Assembly (NCBI RefSeq): GCF_010119975.1
Contig: NZ_CP048222.1
Location: 7,602,501 to 7,666,500 of the forward strand
Direction: 5' to 3'
Source of the DNA: Rhodocytophaga rosea
GTDB lineage: Bacteria; Bacteroidota; Bacteroidia; Cytophagales; 172606-1
Length of the DNA stretch: 64,000 nucleotides
In this document: positions 45,912-55,222 of the stretch, in pieces
Layout: the number at the start of each line of letters is the position of its first letter
How positions within the stretch are numbered: the stretch's first letter is position 1
Position numbers and translations under genes: made by a program
The notes under the pieces: model-generated
Databases searched by the model: none
What the model was told of the DNA's origin: nothing
What the model saw: the letters and a program-made list of their open reading frames with translations, nothing else

Positions 45912-47288
45912 ATGAAATTACTTATCTATATAGTTGGATCGCTGCTTCTGCTGTCTTGCAAACCTGCCTATGATTTGCAAATCACCCATGCCAATATATT
46001 CGACACCAAAAAGGGGATTGTACTTGAAAACAAAACAATCCTCATCAATGCCGATACTATAGTAGCGGTAGTAGAAAGTAATAAATCCGTTAAAGCAAAG
46101 AAAACAATAAATGCCAGCGGTAAGTTAGTCACACCTGGCATTATTGATACCCATATCCATCCCATGCATTTCTTCGGTGACTACGATGAGGCACCCACTT
46201 ACCTAGCAGAAGATTCCTTACCCTATTTGAGAAAGAAATTTTCGGACAACTACCTGCCTTATGGCGTTACAACCGTTATGATAATGGGCCAACCTGAAAC
46301 CTGGCTAAAGCCCATCCTTACTTGGTCAACCCATCCATTACCTAAGTTTACAAACATATATACTACAGGCGGAGCCCTTATTTCCAAAGAAGAACGTAAG
46401 ACATACATAGGTCATATTTCTGTTGAATCTCCTATGGCTGCCCGACAAAAGGTTTTAGACTATTATAAGATGGGCATTCGGCACGTGAAACTATACTGGC
46501 GATTGAGAAGGCCTGAGTTTGAAGCTGCCTATAAAACTGCTGACAGTTTAGAGATGCAGGTGTATGGACACATTGATAATGGCATTATGAGTATGGATAC
46601 CACACTCGCCATTGGACTCAACAATTATGAACATCTATTTACTATTATGCATAGTATTGCCTTCAGCCAAGAAGAGGAAAAAAAATTCGTTGTCGGACTA
46701 GAAGCCGTTTATGGAAAAGGAATGTTAGATTCTATTCCTTTTTTGGAAGGAATTATGAATGAAGCTCGCTTTATTGTTGACAATAAATCAGAAGCCCTTG
46801 ATTCCCTTTTAACCCGTCTGACAAAAGAACGGGCCACTTTCTCCTCCACCATTCATTTGTTTGCCGATAAGTTTGGGCTCACCTACTTTGCCGATCCGAA
46901 TAATAAGCTAGCTGCCCAAATAAGTAAAAACAAGATGCAGCACAACAAAGATAATTTTAAAGCCTTTATGCAAATCGTAAAAAAAGTACAAGAGAAAGGG
47001 ATCAAATTACGAATAGGCACTGATGTACCAAATGGGGGGAAAGCAGTTTTATCGGAACAACTCCTGTTGTCTGAATATGGATTTTCTATTGCGTCCATTA
47101 TTGAGATTTCTACCATAAATGGAGCCATGTCTTTGAAGATGGAAAATAAATATGGTTCTTTAGAAAAAGGGAAAAAAGCAGATCTAATTATTTATGAAAA
47201 AAGTCCTTTCGAGGACTATAAAAACTTTTTATCAAGTAGAATTATAGTAAAAGACGGGGTTATTTTAACAAATCCTGCTTCCAAATGA
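45912..47288 (+). CDS. Amidohydrolase family lipoprotein
   Basis: A 458-aa metal-dependent hydrolase. The N-terminus MKLLIYIVGSLLLLSC is a lipoprotein signal with lipobox LLSC (Cys16). The small beta-sandwich and TIM-barrel domains follow: metal-binding D-T-H-I-H near residue 79, HVKLYWR near 190 where the bridging ligand lies, YGHIDNG with a further His, and the catalytic Asp in RIGTDVPNGG. It ends with the classic GSLEKGKKADLIIYEKSP. It cleaves an amide or ester bond in a cyclic or peptide-like substrate; the specific substrate is unknown. It probably sits on a periplasmic membrane face. Confidence 0.88.
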   Translation: MKLLIYIVGSLLLLSCKPAYDLQITHANIFDTKKGIVLENKTILINADTIVAVVESNKSVKAKKTINASGKLVTPGIIDTHIHPMHFFGDYDEAPTYLAEDSLPYLRKKFSDNYLPYGVTTVMIMGQPETWLKPILTWSTHPLPKFTNIYTTGGALISKEERKTYIGHISVESPMAARQKVLDYYKMGIRHVKLYWRLRRPEFEAAYKTADSLEMQVYGHIDNGIMSMDTTLAIGLNNYEHLFTIMHSIAFSQEEEKKFVVGLEAVYGKGMLDSIPFLEGIMNEARFIVDNKSEALDSLLTRLTKERATFSSTIHLFADKFGLTYFADPNNKLAAQISKNKMQHNKDNFKAFMQIVKKVQEKGIKLRIGTDVPNGGKAVLSEQLLLSEYGFSIASIIEISTINGAMSLKMENKYGSLEKGKKADLIIYEKSPFEDYKNFLSSRIIVKDGVILTNPASK

Positions 47289-47295
47289 TTAAAAA

Positions 47296-47400
47296 ACCGG
47301 CTGCCTAGCACCATTCACCCTCGCCAACCGGCCTGCCGATGCACAAAGCTTCAGCATGAAGGCTCGGCGGGGTGTGCGCTTGGTTGGTTAGCACCTACTG
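47296..47400. other. Long structured hairpin upstream of the DHFR-like gene
   Basis: Nested arms: GCCAACC with TTGGTTGG, GCACA with TGTGC, AGCTTC with GAAGGCT; TAGCACC occurs outside both ends (direct repeat). The roughly 70-base hairpin is unusually GC-rich for a spacer here and has the size and layout of gene-cassette recombination sites, but the RYYYAAC/GTTRRRY boxes do not fit well. Confidence 0.4.
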
Positions 47401-47428
47401 TAAAGCAACAACTAGAACAGAATTTATT

Positions 47429-48040
47429 ATGAGTAACCAACAAGAAACAAAAGTTGTCGCCATAATGTCCATGTCCTTAGACGGCTTTGTTGCAGACAGC
47501 AACCATGGCGTAGGAGAAGTATTCGACTGGTATTTTGCTTCAGGTGATGTAGAAATCCAGACAGGAGGCGCGGACAACATGACATTCAGGGTATCTCAAC
47601 AGAGTGCAGATTACATACGAGATCGCACCTTTGAGCTTGGTGCTGTACTAACGGGTCGAAAAACTTTTGAAGTTGCCCACGGGTGGGGTGGAACCCATGC
47701 CTGGGGTCCAGCCTTCGTTGTCACTCATAAAGTCCCCGCGGGGTGGCCTCGGCCAAATTCAAATGTAAACTTCATTACCAATGGTCTTGAGACAGCCGTC
47801 AAACAAGCTAAAATTGCAGCCGAAGGGAAGAATGTTGCCGTTCATGGTGCCGACATCATTCAACAATTAATGAATGCAGGGTTACTAGACGAAATTCAGG
47901 TTGATATAGCCGCTGTCATTCTTGGCTCAGGTGTTAGATTATTCGAGCATCTGCAGGGAACACCCATGTTTCTTGGTAATCCGACCACAATTCAGGGCGT
48001 TGGCGTCACACACTTACGATACCCTGTGGTCAAGAAGTAG
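47429..48040 (+). CDS. Dihydrofolate reductase/RibD C-terminal family protein
   Basis: A 203-aa protein starting at ATG 47429 (MSNQQETKVVAIMSMSLDGF); the frame opens 19 codons earlier. It matches the RibD C-terminal/DHFR-like group: MSMSLDGFVADSNHGVGEVF, GAVLTGRKTFEVAHGWGGTH, FVVTHKVPAGWP, KNVAVHGADIIQQLMNAGLL then DEIQVDIAAVILGSG. Members are NADPH-dependent reductases of uncertain substrate and are commonly carried as single mobile genes. The long structured hairpin upstream suggests a cassette origin. Confidence 0.88.
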   Translation: MSNQQETKVVAIMSMSLDGFVADSNHGVGEVFDWYFASGDVEIQTGGADNMTFRVSQQSADYIRDRTFELGAVLTGRKTFEVAHGWGGTHAWGPAFVVTHKVPAGWPRPNSNVNFITNGLETAVKQAKIAAEGKNVAVHGADIIQQLMNAGLLDEIQVDIAAVILGSGVRLFEHLQGTPMFLGNPTTIQGVGVTHLRYPVVKK

Positions 48041-48424
48041 CTCAACCAAATTAGGTGATTGACTACAGGGTCTTCCCTCAAAATTGTGGACATTGAGTTT
48101 AGACCTATTTGTTAAATTTAATGTTGAATGATTATGGTTTTGATTGCCATGGTCCAAGTTAAGAAATATATCCCTTTGTTAAAACTTCATATTAAGACAA
48201 GAGGGGAAGTAATAGAAACTATTATCTTTCCCTTTTGTCCATTTAGCTTCAAATGTTATTATCTATTGAACCTTGCACTTCGATAGGTGAAAGCCAGTTT
48301 CTACTTATTGTATAGCTAAAGCAAAGTTACTACCTGATTTGTGTTGACAGTGTTGTAACAAGCTAATTTAGGGATAGCGTTGTTTGGATTCTGAGTTTAC
48401 TTGATTGGGTTACTTGGAAAAAGC
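48041..48424. other. Intergenic region
   Basis: No gene is seen apart from a composite palindrome at 48170-48255. Confidence 0.5.
48170..48255. repeat. Composite palindrome repeat
   Basis: ATCCCTTTGTTAAAACTTCA then ATTAAGACAAGAGGGGAAG. The spacer GTAATAG-AAA-CTATTAT closes the hairpin, followed by CTTTCCCTTTTGTCC and ATTTAGCTTC. Confidence 0.7.
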
Positions 48425-48972
48425 TTAGCGAAAAAGTAATGGTACAAATTCATTTAGATACTGCCGCCAATTGATCCAGGTATGTCCTCCTTCTGTTTCC
48501 TTGTACTGATACTTGATTTTGTGTTTGTCTAGCAAGGCTAGCGTTTTTTTATTGGCCTCCATGACAAAATCATCCTTCCCAATTTCAACCCAGAAGAGTT
48601 TTTTACTTTTGTTAAAGTTGGGGTCTTGTAATACCTTGGCATATTTGGTCTCCGCCTCATCAATACTTGGTCCAAAAAAACCAGAGCTAAATACGCCTAC
48701 ATAATTAAACAGGTCCCCATGACTTAGGGTGATGGAGAATCCGGAGCATGCTGACCCCTTTTGAAGCCCCGGATTCCGGCAAGTAAGTAGCTAAAAAGCT
48801 GCAGATTATGTCATTCCGGCAGATATTGACCCCACTTTTGAGCAGCTATAGCTACTAATTCCGGACTCTACCAGCCCTTGCAGGAAAGATTCCGGACGAT
48901 GCTGACCCCCTTCTGCTCGTAAAAGACTACAGGATTTGGTTCTTTGGTGATCACTTACCAAACAGAGCACCG

Positions 48973-50538
48973 ATGGCTGGAAAACCAAAACCTATGAGTC
49001 AGATCAAACAACTACTGCTGCTGCATCAGCAAGGTAAAGGCATTAAGTTCATTGCCCGCAGTCTTTCCCTGAGCAAGAATACGGTCAAGGCGTATCTTGC
49101 CAAAACAGCCCTGCTGCCATTAAGCGTGGAGCAACTGCTGTCCCTAGCCGATCCGCTGCTGGAAGCAAAATACCATGCCGGTAATCCTGCCTACAAAGAC
49201 ACCCGCTTTGACCACTTCAAAGAAAAGCTCGACTACTTTGCCTCAGAACTCAAGCAGGTAGGTGTCAACAGAAGATTGCTGTGGGAAGAGTATAAAAAAG
49301 AGTATGCCCAAGGCTACGGCTACTCCCAGTTCTGTTTCCACCTCTCTCAGCAGTTATTGGCCCGTAAACCTACCATGGTCCTAACTCACAAAGCGGCTGA
49401 AAAACTATTTATCGATTTTGCCGGAAAAAAGCTTTCCTACATTGACAAAGACACCGGCGAAGTGATCTATTGTCAAGTGTTTGCGGCTTGTCTGCCTTAT
49501 TCTGACTACAGCTTTGCCATGGCTGTTCCCAGTCAAAATATAGAAGACTTCCTGTATGCCCTCCGGTGCTGTTTAGAAGAGATCGGTGGTGTGCCAAAGG
49601 TGCTGGTACCGGATAACTTAAAGTCTGCCATTGTGAAAGCCAGTCCCTATGAACCGGATGTTAATCGTGCCATGGAAGATTTTGCTAATCATTATGGGGC
49701 AGTGGTGATTCCGGCCAGAGTGCGTAAACCACAGGACAAGGCCTTGGTAGAAAACGGGGTAAAGCTGATCTATAACAGGGTCTATGCTAAACTGCGCCAT
49801 CAACAGTTCTTTGATCTTTCCTCCCTCAATAAAGCCATCAAGGAGAAAATCCGTGAACATAATCAAACCAGGATGCAAAAGAAGCCCTACTGCAGACAAG
49901 AAAAATTCTTAGCCGATGAAAAACACCTACTTGGGCCACTGCCAGACTATAGTTTTGAACTCAAGTATTACCGGGAGTTGAAAGTGGCCCAGAACAACCA
50001 TATCTACCTGGCTCAGGATAAACATTACTACAGTGTACCCTACACTTACATTGGCTTGCAGGTAAAAGTGATCTACACCCGCTCGATGGTGCATATCTAC
50101 AGCAAAGGCGAGCAAATAGCTTTGCATGTGAGAGATTACCGCATGGGCAGCTATACCACTATCAAAGAACACCTGTGTTCCCACCATCGGCACTACCTGG
50201 AACGTAGCCCGGAATACTACCTGAAAAAAGCCCAAAGTAAATCAGAAGAGTTCTACAAGCTTTTGGAAGGACTCTTCCAGCAGAAACGCTATCCTGAGCA
50301 GCTATACCGCACCTGTGATGGCTTGTTGCGCCTGGCAAGCAGAAGTGATGCAGATAGCTTCCGCAAAGCATGTTTGATTGCTATTGAACATGGCAATTAC
50401 ACCTACCGCTTTATGCGCAACCTACTGGAAAACAACATGGTGCATGACCAGGAGCAGATTATAGAACGGTCCTTGCCGGAACATACTAACATCCGGGGCA
50501 AAGAGTATTATACCCAATTTTTATCCACCCTCAACTAA
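48973..50538 (+). CDS. istA: IS21 transposase IstA
   Basis: A 521-aa transposase with an N-terminal HTH (IKQLLLLHQQGKGIKFIARS then LSLSKNTVKAYLAK), an rve catalytic core with FIDFAGKKLSYI (first Asp), VLVPDNLKSAIVKAS (second Asp) and DKALVENGVKLIYNRVYAKL (Glu), and a C-terminal Mu-like beta-barrel (YSVPYTYIGLQVKVIYTRSM). Full-length for the family and uninterrupted. Its own promoter should lie in the repeats at the left end. Confidence 0.95.
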   Translation: MAGKPKPMSQIKQLLLLHQQGKGIKFIARSLSLSKNTVKAYLAKTALLPLSVEQLLSLADPLLEAKYHAGNPAYKDTRFDHFKEKLDYFASELKQVGVNRRLLWEEYKKEYAQGYGYSQFCFHLSQQLLARKPTMVLTHKAAEKLFIDFAGKKLSYIDKDTGEVIYCQVFAACLPYSDYSFAMAVPSQNIEDFLYALRCCLEEIGGVPKVLVPDNLKSAIVKASPYEPDVNRAMEDFANHYGAVVIPARVRKPQDKALVENGVKLIYNRVYAKLRHQQFFDLSSLNKAIKEKIREHNQTRMQKKPYCRQEKFLADEKHLLGPLPDYSFELKYYRELKVAQNNHIYLAQDKHYYSVPYTYIGLQVKVIYTRSMVHIYSKGEQIALHVRDYRMGSYTTIKEHLCSHHRHYLERSPEYYLKKAQSKSEEFYKLLEGLFQQKRYPEQLYRTCDGLLRLASRSDADSFRKACLIAIEHGNYTYRFMRNLLENNMVHDQEQIIERSLPEHTNIRGKEYYTQFLSTLN

Positions 50539-50561
50539 TCTACTCCTAACTAACAAAACAG

Positions 50562-51281
50562 ATGATGCAAATCCAATCCCAACTCAGTCAGTTGCAACTC
50601 CACGGAATGAGTCGCAGCTGGCAGGCACTGCTAGAGACAAGAAAATGCCATGAACTCTCCTTGAGCGAGGGACTCGAACTACTGCTGCAGGCAGAAGAAA
50701 ATGAGCGAAAGGAACGAAAGTTCCGCCGCTTGCAGCGCAATGCTTTTTTCCGCTACCAGGCTTCTATAGAAGAATTGCAGCCGGGTAGCGCACGTGGCTT
50801 AGATAAATCCCTGCTCAACGGGCTGGCCACAGGAGAGTACTTAATCAAAGGGGAGTCCATCCTGATTAGCGGTGCTACTGGAGCAGGCAAAAGTTTTTTA
50901 GCTTCTGCTTTAGGACACCAGGCCTGTGCACAGGGATATTCAGTAGCTTATTTTAATGTAGCTAAACTGCTGCTGAAAACAAAGATGGCCCGGGTAGATG
51001 GCAGCTTAATCAAGTTCTTTGAGAAGCTATCCAAAACCCGCTTACTGATTTTGGATGACTTTGGCTTAACCCCTTTAGAAGCAGGACAGCGATTAGACCT
51101 GATGGAGATGATCGAAGACCGCCATGCCCGTGCCTCTACCATTATTGCTTCTCAACTACCGGTCAGCAGCTGGTATGAAGTAATTGGGGAAGCAACTATT
51201 GCCGATGCCATCCTCGACCGGCTGCTGCATACCTCTTACCGAATAGAGTTGAAAGGTGAAAGTTTAAGAAAAAAACACTAA
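50562..51281 (+). CDS. istB: IS21 helper ATPase IstB
   Basis: A 239-aa AAA+ ATPase. Walker A is [15 protein letters not shown] and Walker B is [14 protein letters not shown] short helical N-terminus ([19 protein letters not shown]) and sensor-region [13 protein letters not shown] follow. It assists IstA in target selection and strand transfer. It starts 24 bases after istA. Confidence 0.95.
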   Translation: MMQIQSQLSQLQLHGMSRSWQALLETRKCHELSLSEGLELLLQAEENERKERKFRRLQRNAFFRYQASIEELQPGSARGLDKSLLNGLATGEYLIKGESILISGATGAGKSFLASALGHQACAQGYSVAYFNVAKLLLKTKMARVDGSLIKFFEKLSKTRLLILDDFGLTPLEAGQRLDLMEMIEDRHARASTIIASQLPVSSWYEVIGEATIADAILDRLLHTSYRIELKGESLRKKH

Positions 51282-52249
51282 CATTGTCAGACCATCGGGT
51301 TCTTTGAACCACTTCCTTTTTGGTGTGTCAGTATCGCCAAAGGGGGTCAACATCACCGGAATATCCAGGGTGACATCCAACGTTTGAAAGCCACCCATCG
51401 AGAGTCCAGCAATCGCTTGATTTTCACGGCCAGTAAGTATCCGGTAGTTTTTCTCCACATAAGGCATCACTTCTTTGAGAAGCTCATCAGCAAACATAGT
51501 CCGCATCTGTGTCATCGCCTGAGGGTTCATCGCTCCGGGTGTGCTACGAATGGGCATACTTCCATTAGGCATCACTACGATCATGGGTTTTGCCTTTCCT
51601 GCTGCCAGTAGGTTATCTAGGATGAAATTAGCACGGCCTACCGTGCTCCATCCTGAATCGTCGTCACCTCCGCCATGTAACAGATAAAACACCGGGTATT
51701 TGGTGTTACTTTTCTCATACCCTGGGGGTGTATACACATGCATTCGCCGGGGCATATCAAGGGAGGTAGACTGATACCAAACCTGGCGCACCTCTCCATG
51801 TGGAACAGATTTATTATCCTGGAAAGCTGTTTCTTGCCCGGATACAGCCATCATATTTTCCAGGCTGTTGATCCCCTGCTTAATTACCGGATTTTTCGGG
51901 TCCATGGTGCGAACCCCATCCACTGTAAGGGTGTAGGTGTAATAATCAGGCTTGAGAGGGCCAATGGTTACAGACCAGACTCCGATCTCTCCTTTTTCTA
52001 ATTTCATACTAGGGGATCCACCAGGAAAATCACCACTTACTGTAACCTCACTCGCTTTAGGCGCATAAATACTGATTTTTACCCGATGGTCAGACAAGAC
52101 TTGTGGCGATTTCAAGGTATCGTTAGGTGTGGGTTGCCGCTGTGGCATTTGACTATAAGCACTCGGAGAGAAAACTGAAGTTTGAACTTGCTACCTTTAA
52201 CTGGAGGATAAATCATAGGCAGATTTAATTTACTATTAAATTTGAACGT

Positions 52250-52549
52250 ATGAAAAGACACGTATTTGATCAAGCATTTAAACAGATGGCCATTGAGTTA
52301 TCTTATGTTAAAGGATCAGTTAAAGTAGCTGCCCAAGAATTAGATATAGATCCTGGAAGATTAAGTAAGTGGAGACAAGATCAAAACCTGGAAAAGATAA
52401 TACCAAAAGAAAAATCTTCGCTCACGGCAGATCAACTAGAGATTAGACGCTTACAAAAAGAACTCAAGGAGGCTCAGTTAGAAAGAGATATATTAAAAAA
52501 GGCGGTCAGCATCTTTTCCAAGAGCGATGGAAAATATTTCAATTCATAA
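52250..52549 (+). CDS. IS3-family transposase OrfA (copy b)
   Basis: A 99-aa HTH_Tnp_1 protein (FDQAFKQMAIELSYVKGSVK, then VAAQELDIDPGRLSKWRQDQ) with a coiled-coil tail (ADQLEIRRLQKELKEAQLER then DILKKAV). The heptamer A-AAA-AAG at 52495-52501 lies in the DILKKAV codons; a -1 slip there continues into the orfB frame. Confidence 0.9.
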   Translation: MKRHVFDQAFKQMAIELSYVKGSVKVAAQELDIDPGRLSKWRQDQNLEKIIPKEKSSLTADQLEIRRLQKELKEAQLERDILKKAVSIFSKSDGKYFNS

Positions 52550-52563
52550 AGGAAAACCGCTTA

Positions 52564-53409
52564 TTGTTTCCCATTGAAAAGATGTGTAAAGTACTGCAAG
52601 TAAGTACGAGTGGTTATTATTGGTTAAAAAATCCTGTTGGTTTAAGGACCCTAAAACAAAATATATTATTAACTGATATTAGAAAAGTGTACAATGATAG
52701 TAAAAAACGATATGGAAGTCCCAGGATTACCAGCGAGTTAAGAGACTTGGGTATTAGTGTATCGCGTCCACGAGTGGCCAGACTGATGAAGAAAGCTAAT
52801 ATCAAAAGTATCATTAGGAAGAAATACCGGGTGCAGACTACAGATTCTGAACATGAATATGCTATAGCTGAAAACCACCTCAACAGAGAGTTTTCTGCAC
52901 AGGCAATTGGGCAGAAGTGGGTGTCTGATCTGACTTATATTAAAACTCAGGAAGGATGGCTATACCTGACAGTTGTATTGGACCTGGCTGATAGAAAGCT
53001 AATTGGGTGGGCAATGAGTGACACAATGAAAGCTAGTGATACTACGATAACTGCCTGGAAAATGGCAATCAAAAACAGGCCTGTTAATCAAAATTTACTG
53101 TTCCACTCCGATAGAGGGGTGCAGTATGCTTGTACCGATTTTAAAGAGCAGCTTAAAGGTCTGCCTGTATTGCAAAGTATGAGCAGAAAAGGTAACTGCT
53201 GGGATAATGCAGTAGCCGAAAGCTTCTTCAAAACTTTAAAAACAGAGTTAGTCTACCATATGGATTATCTCACAAAGCAACAGGCGAAGCTGGCTATTTT
53301 TGAATATATTGAGGGATGGTATAACAAAAGAAGACGCCATTCTGCCTTAGGTAACAGAATTCCCGAACAGTATCAGTTTTATTTAGAAGAAAAAAGAATA
53401 GCTGCCTGA
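52564..53409 (+). CDS. IS3-family transposase OrfB (copy b)
   Basis: An integrase-core transposase of about 281 aa from an in-frame TTG. Sequence upstream in this frame (FQERWKIFQFIKENRLLFPI) is also coding-like and connects to OrfA by a -1 shift at 52495-52501, so the real product is probably an OrfAB fusion of about 375 aa. The DDE triad lies in KWVSDLTYIKTQEGWLYLTV, LLFHSDRGVQYACTDFKEQL and NCWDNAVAESFFKTLKTELV. HTH_21 region: STSGYYWLKNPVG. Confidence 0.9.
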   Translation: MFPIEKMCKVLQVSTSGYYWLKNPVGLRTLKQNILLTDIRKVYNDSKKRYGSPRITSELRDLGISVSRPRVARLMKKANIKSIIRKKYRVQTTDSEHEYAIAENHLNREFSAQAIGQKWVSDLTYIKTQEGWLYLTVVLDLADRKLIGWAMSDTMKASDTTITAWKMAIKNRPVNQNLLFHSDRGVQYACTDFKEQLKGLPVLQSMSRKGNCWDNAVAESFFKTLKTELVYHMDYLTKQQAKLAIFEYIEGWYNKRRRHSALGNRIPEQYQFYLEEKRIAA

Positions 53410-53735
53410 AAATTCCTCCAGTAAAATGTTGCAACTCCAGCTAGTATAAACAAGCAAGCAGCTAGGAAGAATGGGAACCATTTTTTCTGTCTCATTGAAA
53501 GTTAAGATTTAAGGTGAATTAGTTAATAAGTTTCTTACTATGCCATAGATTAAGTGCGAAGACAGAACTTACAAACCAGTGCTAAGTAAAGATATCATAA
53601 AAGAGCAAATTATCTCTCATATGAGTTAAGGTTAAAGAGGGTCAAATATAAAGTAGGTGATTGTCTGATTGTAAAATCTATTTTTGAGATTCTGTACTTC
53701 GCTTGTGAATAGAAAGATTAAATGTAAATTATGCA

Positions 53736-53951
53736 TCAATGTTTACAGTTACCCCAAAGGGGCGAATAAATTAACTTCCCCAATTTTTTGAACCAACTCA
53801 ATTTTAGTGCTACCTTGAGTTTTACCCTAGCTGTATGAAGTACAGGCTGATCTTGTAGGTGCATACACATGATCTCAGGGTGTAAGGGCTGCCCTAAGCC
53901 GTAGTCTTTGAAAAACTCACTGATCGTGTGCAGAACTGGAATGTGTGACAT
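53736..53951 (-). pseudogene. Fragment of an AraC-type regulator N-terminus
   Basis: The first ~45 residues (MSHIPVLHTISEFFKDYGLG, then QPLHPEIMCMHLQDQPVLHT) resemble the N-terminal cupin-preceding segment of Bacteroidota AraC regulators. The frame then enters a composite palindrome (53750-53800) and stops, without cupin or HTH domains. The match is suggestive only. Confidence 0.4.
53750..53800. repeat. Composite palindrome repeat (core)
   Basis: AGTTACCCCAAAGGGGCGAA then TAAATTAACTTCCCCAATTT. Confidence 0.65.
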
Positions 53952-54445
53952 AGCAGGTGCCTATTGTATATTAATTGGCAAGGTATAGTAAACATAGATA
54001 ATTTTCCTTTCCTTATTTTCTCCCTTTATAGGTTTACAAAAATCTACCTTTAGCTATTTCCATTAGTTCCAACAAAAGGCTCCTATTTAATAACTTACAT
54101 TTGTAAATATCATGGATTCCTCCTTTTGTTTTTAATCCGAGTCCTGCAAAAAAAACTGTAAGTAGAAAATTAACATTTTTGTCAACATTGAGCCAGCCAA
54201 AACCACCCAGGTTATATTTACACTCCAATAGGTAATTATCCAACAATAACATGTATAATTACTATTTTTTGCATAACATTTTTATAAAGGCTGTTTGATT
54301 CTGTGTGAAGTGCCGCTATTGCTGAAATAAACACCAGAGTTAACTACTTTGCTCTCCTATTTTTGCGCTATCAGACTAGTATAGACAGCCTTAGGGCCGT
54401 TCATTTCCACAGACACCAAACCAGAATGCCATTTTTGTAAAAATT
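53952..54445. other. AT-rich intergenic region
   Basis: I see no supported gene; a 72-codon minus frame at 54034-54252 has no recognisable features. CAGAGTTAACTACTTTGCTC at about 54347 loosely resembles the start of the leader repeats at 2453 and 45771. Confidence 0.4.
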
Positions 54446-54841
54446 ATGCGAACCTACCGTTATAAAACCGCTTTGCTTATTGATGATAATGAGATAGATA
54501 ATTTAATCCACACCCAACTTATCAAAAGTATATCATTAGCTGAACAGATTATTATTAAAAGTTCAGCTATGGAAGCATTAGAATTTATTGTCCATAGTAT
54601 TGCCCATTCTCTTTCCCTACCTGATATTATTTTTTTGGATATCAACATGCCACTTATGGATGGTTTTGATTTTTTAGAGAGCTTAGAGCTTCTTCCATCA
54701 AAAGTGTGGAAGACAACCAAAATTGTAATGCTCTCTTCTACCATAGATGCCGGGGAAATACGCAGAATACGGGAACATCCTTATATTAATACCTTTATTT
54801 GTAAGCCACTTACACCCCTTGCCCTAACACAACTTTTATGA
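54446..54841 (+). CDS. Single-domain response regulator
   Basis: A 131-aa CheY-like receiver with no output domain. Acidic pocket D13-D14, phospho-acceptor D65 in IIFLDINMPLMDGFDFLE, conserved Ser at 97-98 (MLSST) and Lys120-Pro121 (FICKPLTP). It would relay phosphate from a histidine kinase; the PAS kinase at 13653 lacks an adjacent partner, but nothing links the two directly. This type of stand-alone receiver is common in Cytophagales. Confidence 0.9.
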   Translation: MRTYRYKTALLIDDNEIDNLIHTQLIKSISLAEQIIIKSSAMEALEFIVHSIAHSLSLPDIIFLDINMPLMDGFDFLESLELLPSKVWKTTKIVMLSSTIDAGEIRRIREHPYINTFICKPLTPLALTQLL

Positions 54842-55222
54842 AAGTGCCTCCTTACTTTATTAGCTAACAGACATTACCGGCACCTTTATAACAATTACCT
54901 CTGGCTTGCCCATACCTGGCAATATTATCATTCTGCCATTGATACCATTAATATATTAGGGAAATACAGAGAACCTTATGGTACCAGCTTCTTGCTCTCA
55001 ACTAACATTTCATGAGATTACTTCTTTGGAGAAAGTTGAGAAAAGTATTGCTACCAGCCTTGCCAGTATTGAGGTCGACGAAAAACAGAATTGGTTATTT
55101 GTATAAGCCATTGAATTGTCCCTGCCGGAAGAAGAAATGCAAATAACTCCCTCTTTAAATCCTATTCCTTCTAAACAAGTAAGACAATACATTGCCCTTT
55201 GTGAAGATTAAAGGCATTCTGT
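54842..55222. other. Intergenic region with degenerate coding pieces
   Basis: No whole gene. A 42-codon frame from 54978 (TFHEITSLEKVEKSIATSLA, then SIEVDEKQNWLFV) and an overlapping frame without a start (RHYRHLYNNYLWLAHTWQYY) both look protein-like, suggesting a decayed gene following the response regulator. Confidence 0.4.

Larger units (their letters stand above)
48733..51366 (+). mobile_element. IS21-family insertion sequence
   Basis: A 2.63-kb element with istA and istB. Ends TGGAGAATCCGG and GGATATTCCGG (complement) are followed by internal repeats of the ATTCCGG..ATGCTGACCCC type at about 48738, 48811 and 48886, typical of IS21 multiple terminal binding sites. A 7-bp duplication AGGGTGA flanks it (48726-48732 and 51367-51373). 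It interrupts the esterase. Confidence 0.93.
52176..53439 (+). mobile_element. IS3-family insertion sequence (copy b)
   Basis: Imperfect ends TGAAGTTTGAACTTGCTACC (left) and TGGAGTTGCAACATTTTACT (right, complement), both ending inside at ACTGGAGGA. It carries orfA and orfB on the plus strand. Only a 3-bp AGC/AGT near-duplication is visible, so boundaries are good to a few bases. It splits the signal peptide of the broken esterase. Confidence 0.82.
48425..53495 (-). pseudogene. Secreted alpha/beta-hydrolase (esterase) broken by IS21 and IS3
   Basis: Three minus-strand pieces join. (1) 53440-53495 gives the signal peptide MRQKKWFPFFLAACLFIL. (2) 51374-52175 gives VFSPSAYSQ, an N-terminal CBM48/E-set-like domain ([20 protein letters not shown]) and the esterase fold to [14 protein letters not shown], where GLSMGG is the nucleophile elbow. 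(3) 48425-48732 gives SHGDLFNYVGVFSSG to the end, with GKDDFV (acid) and EGGHTW (His). Excising the IS21 and one copy of its 7-bp duplication restores VTLSHGD in frame. Piece 1 to piece 2 is in frame if the AGC/AGT overlap is an imperfect 3-bp duplication. It is related to putative esterases of feruloyl- and enterochelin-esterase type. Certainly inactive now. Confidence 0.85.

Noticed and set aside
47296-47400. Canonical integron attC site
   Set aside because: The layout is similar, but the RYYYAAC and GTTRRRY boxes are not met and no integrase gene is present in the window.
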